IMG/VR virus record: IMGVR_UViG_3300020109_000011 | Location: 1 to 64,000 of that record | From: a virus | DNA length: 64,000 bases | Reading direction: 5' to 3' (one strand) | The notes under the pieces: model-generated | What the model was told of the DNA's origin: nothing | Databases searched by the model: none | The model's input: the letters and a program-made list of their open reading frames with translations, nothing else | Shown here: piece after piece, positions 63,003 through 64,000 of the stretch | Position numbering within the stretch: the first letter of the stretch is position 1 | How the letters are laid out: each line of letters begins with the position of its first letter | Translations under genes and position numbers: made by a program

Positions 63003-63970
63003 CAGGCGGGCCCGCCCGAGATCTCCGAGTCGGCGCCCTGGTCGGCCATGTACCGGGCCCACGGGTCGCCCTCGGTGTAGAGGTCGTCCAGCATCGCCTC
63101 GGCGGACTGGGGGGTGTGCTGCATCAGCCCGCACGGCAGCTTGAACGGGCAGGTGGCGCAGTGCCAGCCCGGGGTGAAGTAGGCGACCCGCCGGGGGTCA
63201 GCGCCAGCGTCCAGCGCGAACTTGGTCCGGGCCAGGTCGGTGACCGCGCCCTCCAGGCGGACGTTGTAGGCCTCCTGCTCGGCGTCGTTGATCTCGATGG
63301 TCACCCGCTTGTAGAACGGCGGCTTCGCGGTCGGCGTGCGCAGCACCTTGCGCAGCAGCGTGAAGCTGACCCCGGCGGTCCACTGGTCGGCGGGGGCCTG
63401 CTGCTGCTCCAGCATCCGGTAGAGCCGGGGCTGCGGGCTCATCTCCAGCGACAGCATCGCGGGCTCGCCGAAGTTGCCCATCGTCTTGAAGTCGTCCACG
63501 TAGACGGCGCCGTCGGACTTCCGGCGGCGGCGGCGGTCCAGCTTGCCCCGGACCAGCACGGTGACCTCGGCGTCCCCGTCGGGCGTGTCAACCACCAGGG
63601 TCAGGAAGTGGGACAGCTTGGTCTCGACCCCGACGATGTCCCAGTAGGCGTCCTCGCCCTCGGCCTCCAGCCACTCCATGTAGCCCTCCAGCATCCGGAA
63701 GCCCAGCTTCGACTCCTTGTCCAGGTCCAGGACGAAGGGGGAGTTGCTGGCCTCGGCCACGGCGAACTCGTGGGCCATCAGCTGCTTCCAGGCGATGGCG
63801 GGGTCGGGGACGGTGCCGTCGTAGAAGGCCTCCAGCGCGCTGTGGATCCGGGAGCCGAACGGCAGCGCGCCCGTCGGGGGCTCCTCGATCTTGCGCAGGC
63901 GCCGGTAGTCCCCGAGCCACCAGCGGCGGCGGCACTGGTGGAACTGGCCGAGGGAGGAGAAGGACGCCAC
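63002..63970 (-). CDS. Cas4/RecB-like PD-(D/E)XK nuclease, possibly cut by the edge
   Basis: 322 aa from GTG 63970; the frame stays open to base 64000, so the true start may lie outside. The N-terminal SLGQFHQCRRRWWLGDYRRL (Cys near residue 13) and the C-terminal CATCPFKLPCG (about residues 268-278) supply the four Cys of a Cas4/AddB-type iron-sulfur cluster. Between them are GSRIHSALEAFYDG, VDDFKTMGN (D-x-K nuclease motif in a beta strand) and QPRLYRMLEQQQ (the QhxxY motif). It is a 5'-3' exonuclease candidate working with the Sak4-like ATPase and SSB in phage recombination. Confidence 0.8.
   Translation of the reverse strand: MASFSSLGQFHQCRRRWWLGDYRRLRKIEEPPTGALPFGSRIHSALEAFYDGTVPDPAIAWKQLMAHEFAVAEASNSPFVLDLDKESKLGFRMLEGYMEWLEAEGEDAYWDIVGVETKLSHFLTLVVDTPDGDAEVTVLVRGKLDRRRRRKSDGAVYVDDFKTMGNFGEPAMLSLEMSPQPRLYRMLEQQQAPADQWTAGVSFTLLRKVLRTPTAKPPFYKRVTIEINDAEQEAYNVRLEGAVTDLARTKFALDAGADPRRVAYFTPGWHCATCPFKLPCGLMQHTPQSAEAMLDDLYTEGDPWARYMADQGADSEISGGPA
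63585..63593 (+). promoter_or_regulatory. Stoperator-like site in the nuclease gene
   Basis: Exact GTGTCAACC. Confidence 0.65.
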
Positions 63971-64000
63971 CGTGTTGTCAGGAACGTGGGCGGTGGTCGC

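Noticed and set aside
1-64000. CRISPR arrays, tRNA genes, insertion sequences, integrase and att site
   Set aside because: Looked for and not seen: no regularly spaced repeats, no cloverleaf-like segment I could fold, no transposase or integrase motif.

Overview
The window is about 64 kb of high-GC (roughly two thirds G+C by eye) tailed-phage DNA, most likely from a siphovirus of an actinobacterium. The evidence is a terminase, portal, head protease, major capsid protein, major tail protein, tail-assembly chaperone pair, 1003-residue tape measure and minor tail proteins, together with GTG starts and genes that overlap at GTGA or TGATG. Both edges cut through the genome: the first gene has lost its 5' end and the last may run off the right edge. 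I saw no integrase, tRNA or CRISPR array.

Layout. (1) 1-3264, rightward: small unknown genes, a candidate Acb2/Tad1-type nucleotide sponge, a tail or receptor-type protein and an amidase endolysin. (2) 3365-41556, rightward except for two small leftward islands (3365-3526 and 26507-27180): terminase, MuF-like protein, small membrane proteins, portal, then a 9 kb gene for a 3009-residue multidomain protein, a zeta-type kinase, a head protease fusion, an ADP-ribosyltransferase-like protein, capsid, tail tube, connectors, chaperones, tape measure and tail tip genes, ending with a winged-helix gene. (3) 41475-64000, leftward: many small zinc-ribbon and membrane proteins in short units, each with its own promoter and hairpin terminator, then the replication and recombination block (SNF2-type helicase, RuvC-like nuclease, family A DNA polymerase, a possible ssDNA-binding protein, a RecA/Sak4-like ATPase, a Cas4/RecB-like nuclease).

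Two genome-wide patterns stand out. First, the 9-mer GTGTCAACC (or its complement GGTTGACAC) occurs 41 times by my count, about one per 1.5 kb, inside genes and in gaps, where chance predicts fewer than one. It resembles the stoperator network of Cluster A mycobacteriophages, but with a different core. Second, at least eight leftward or isolated genes are driven by one promoter design, with tandem GTTGACA boxes 9-10 bp apart, a CATACT-like -10 and an ATG or GTG 6-7 bases after the -10. The mRNAs should therefore be leaderless, and several of these unrelated proteins share the same first codons, ATGACGCAGAC. The two patterns are linked because the proximal GTTGACA box lies between -35 and -10 and matches the dispersed 9-mer.

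A third pattern is that three large proteins of the head operon with enzyme or effector domains (a 2H phosphoesterase plus kinase-like giant, a zeta-type kinase and an ART-like protein) share an HPRGxDGRFI-type peptide. This fits a set of capsid-loaded, co-injected effectors.
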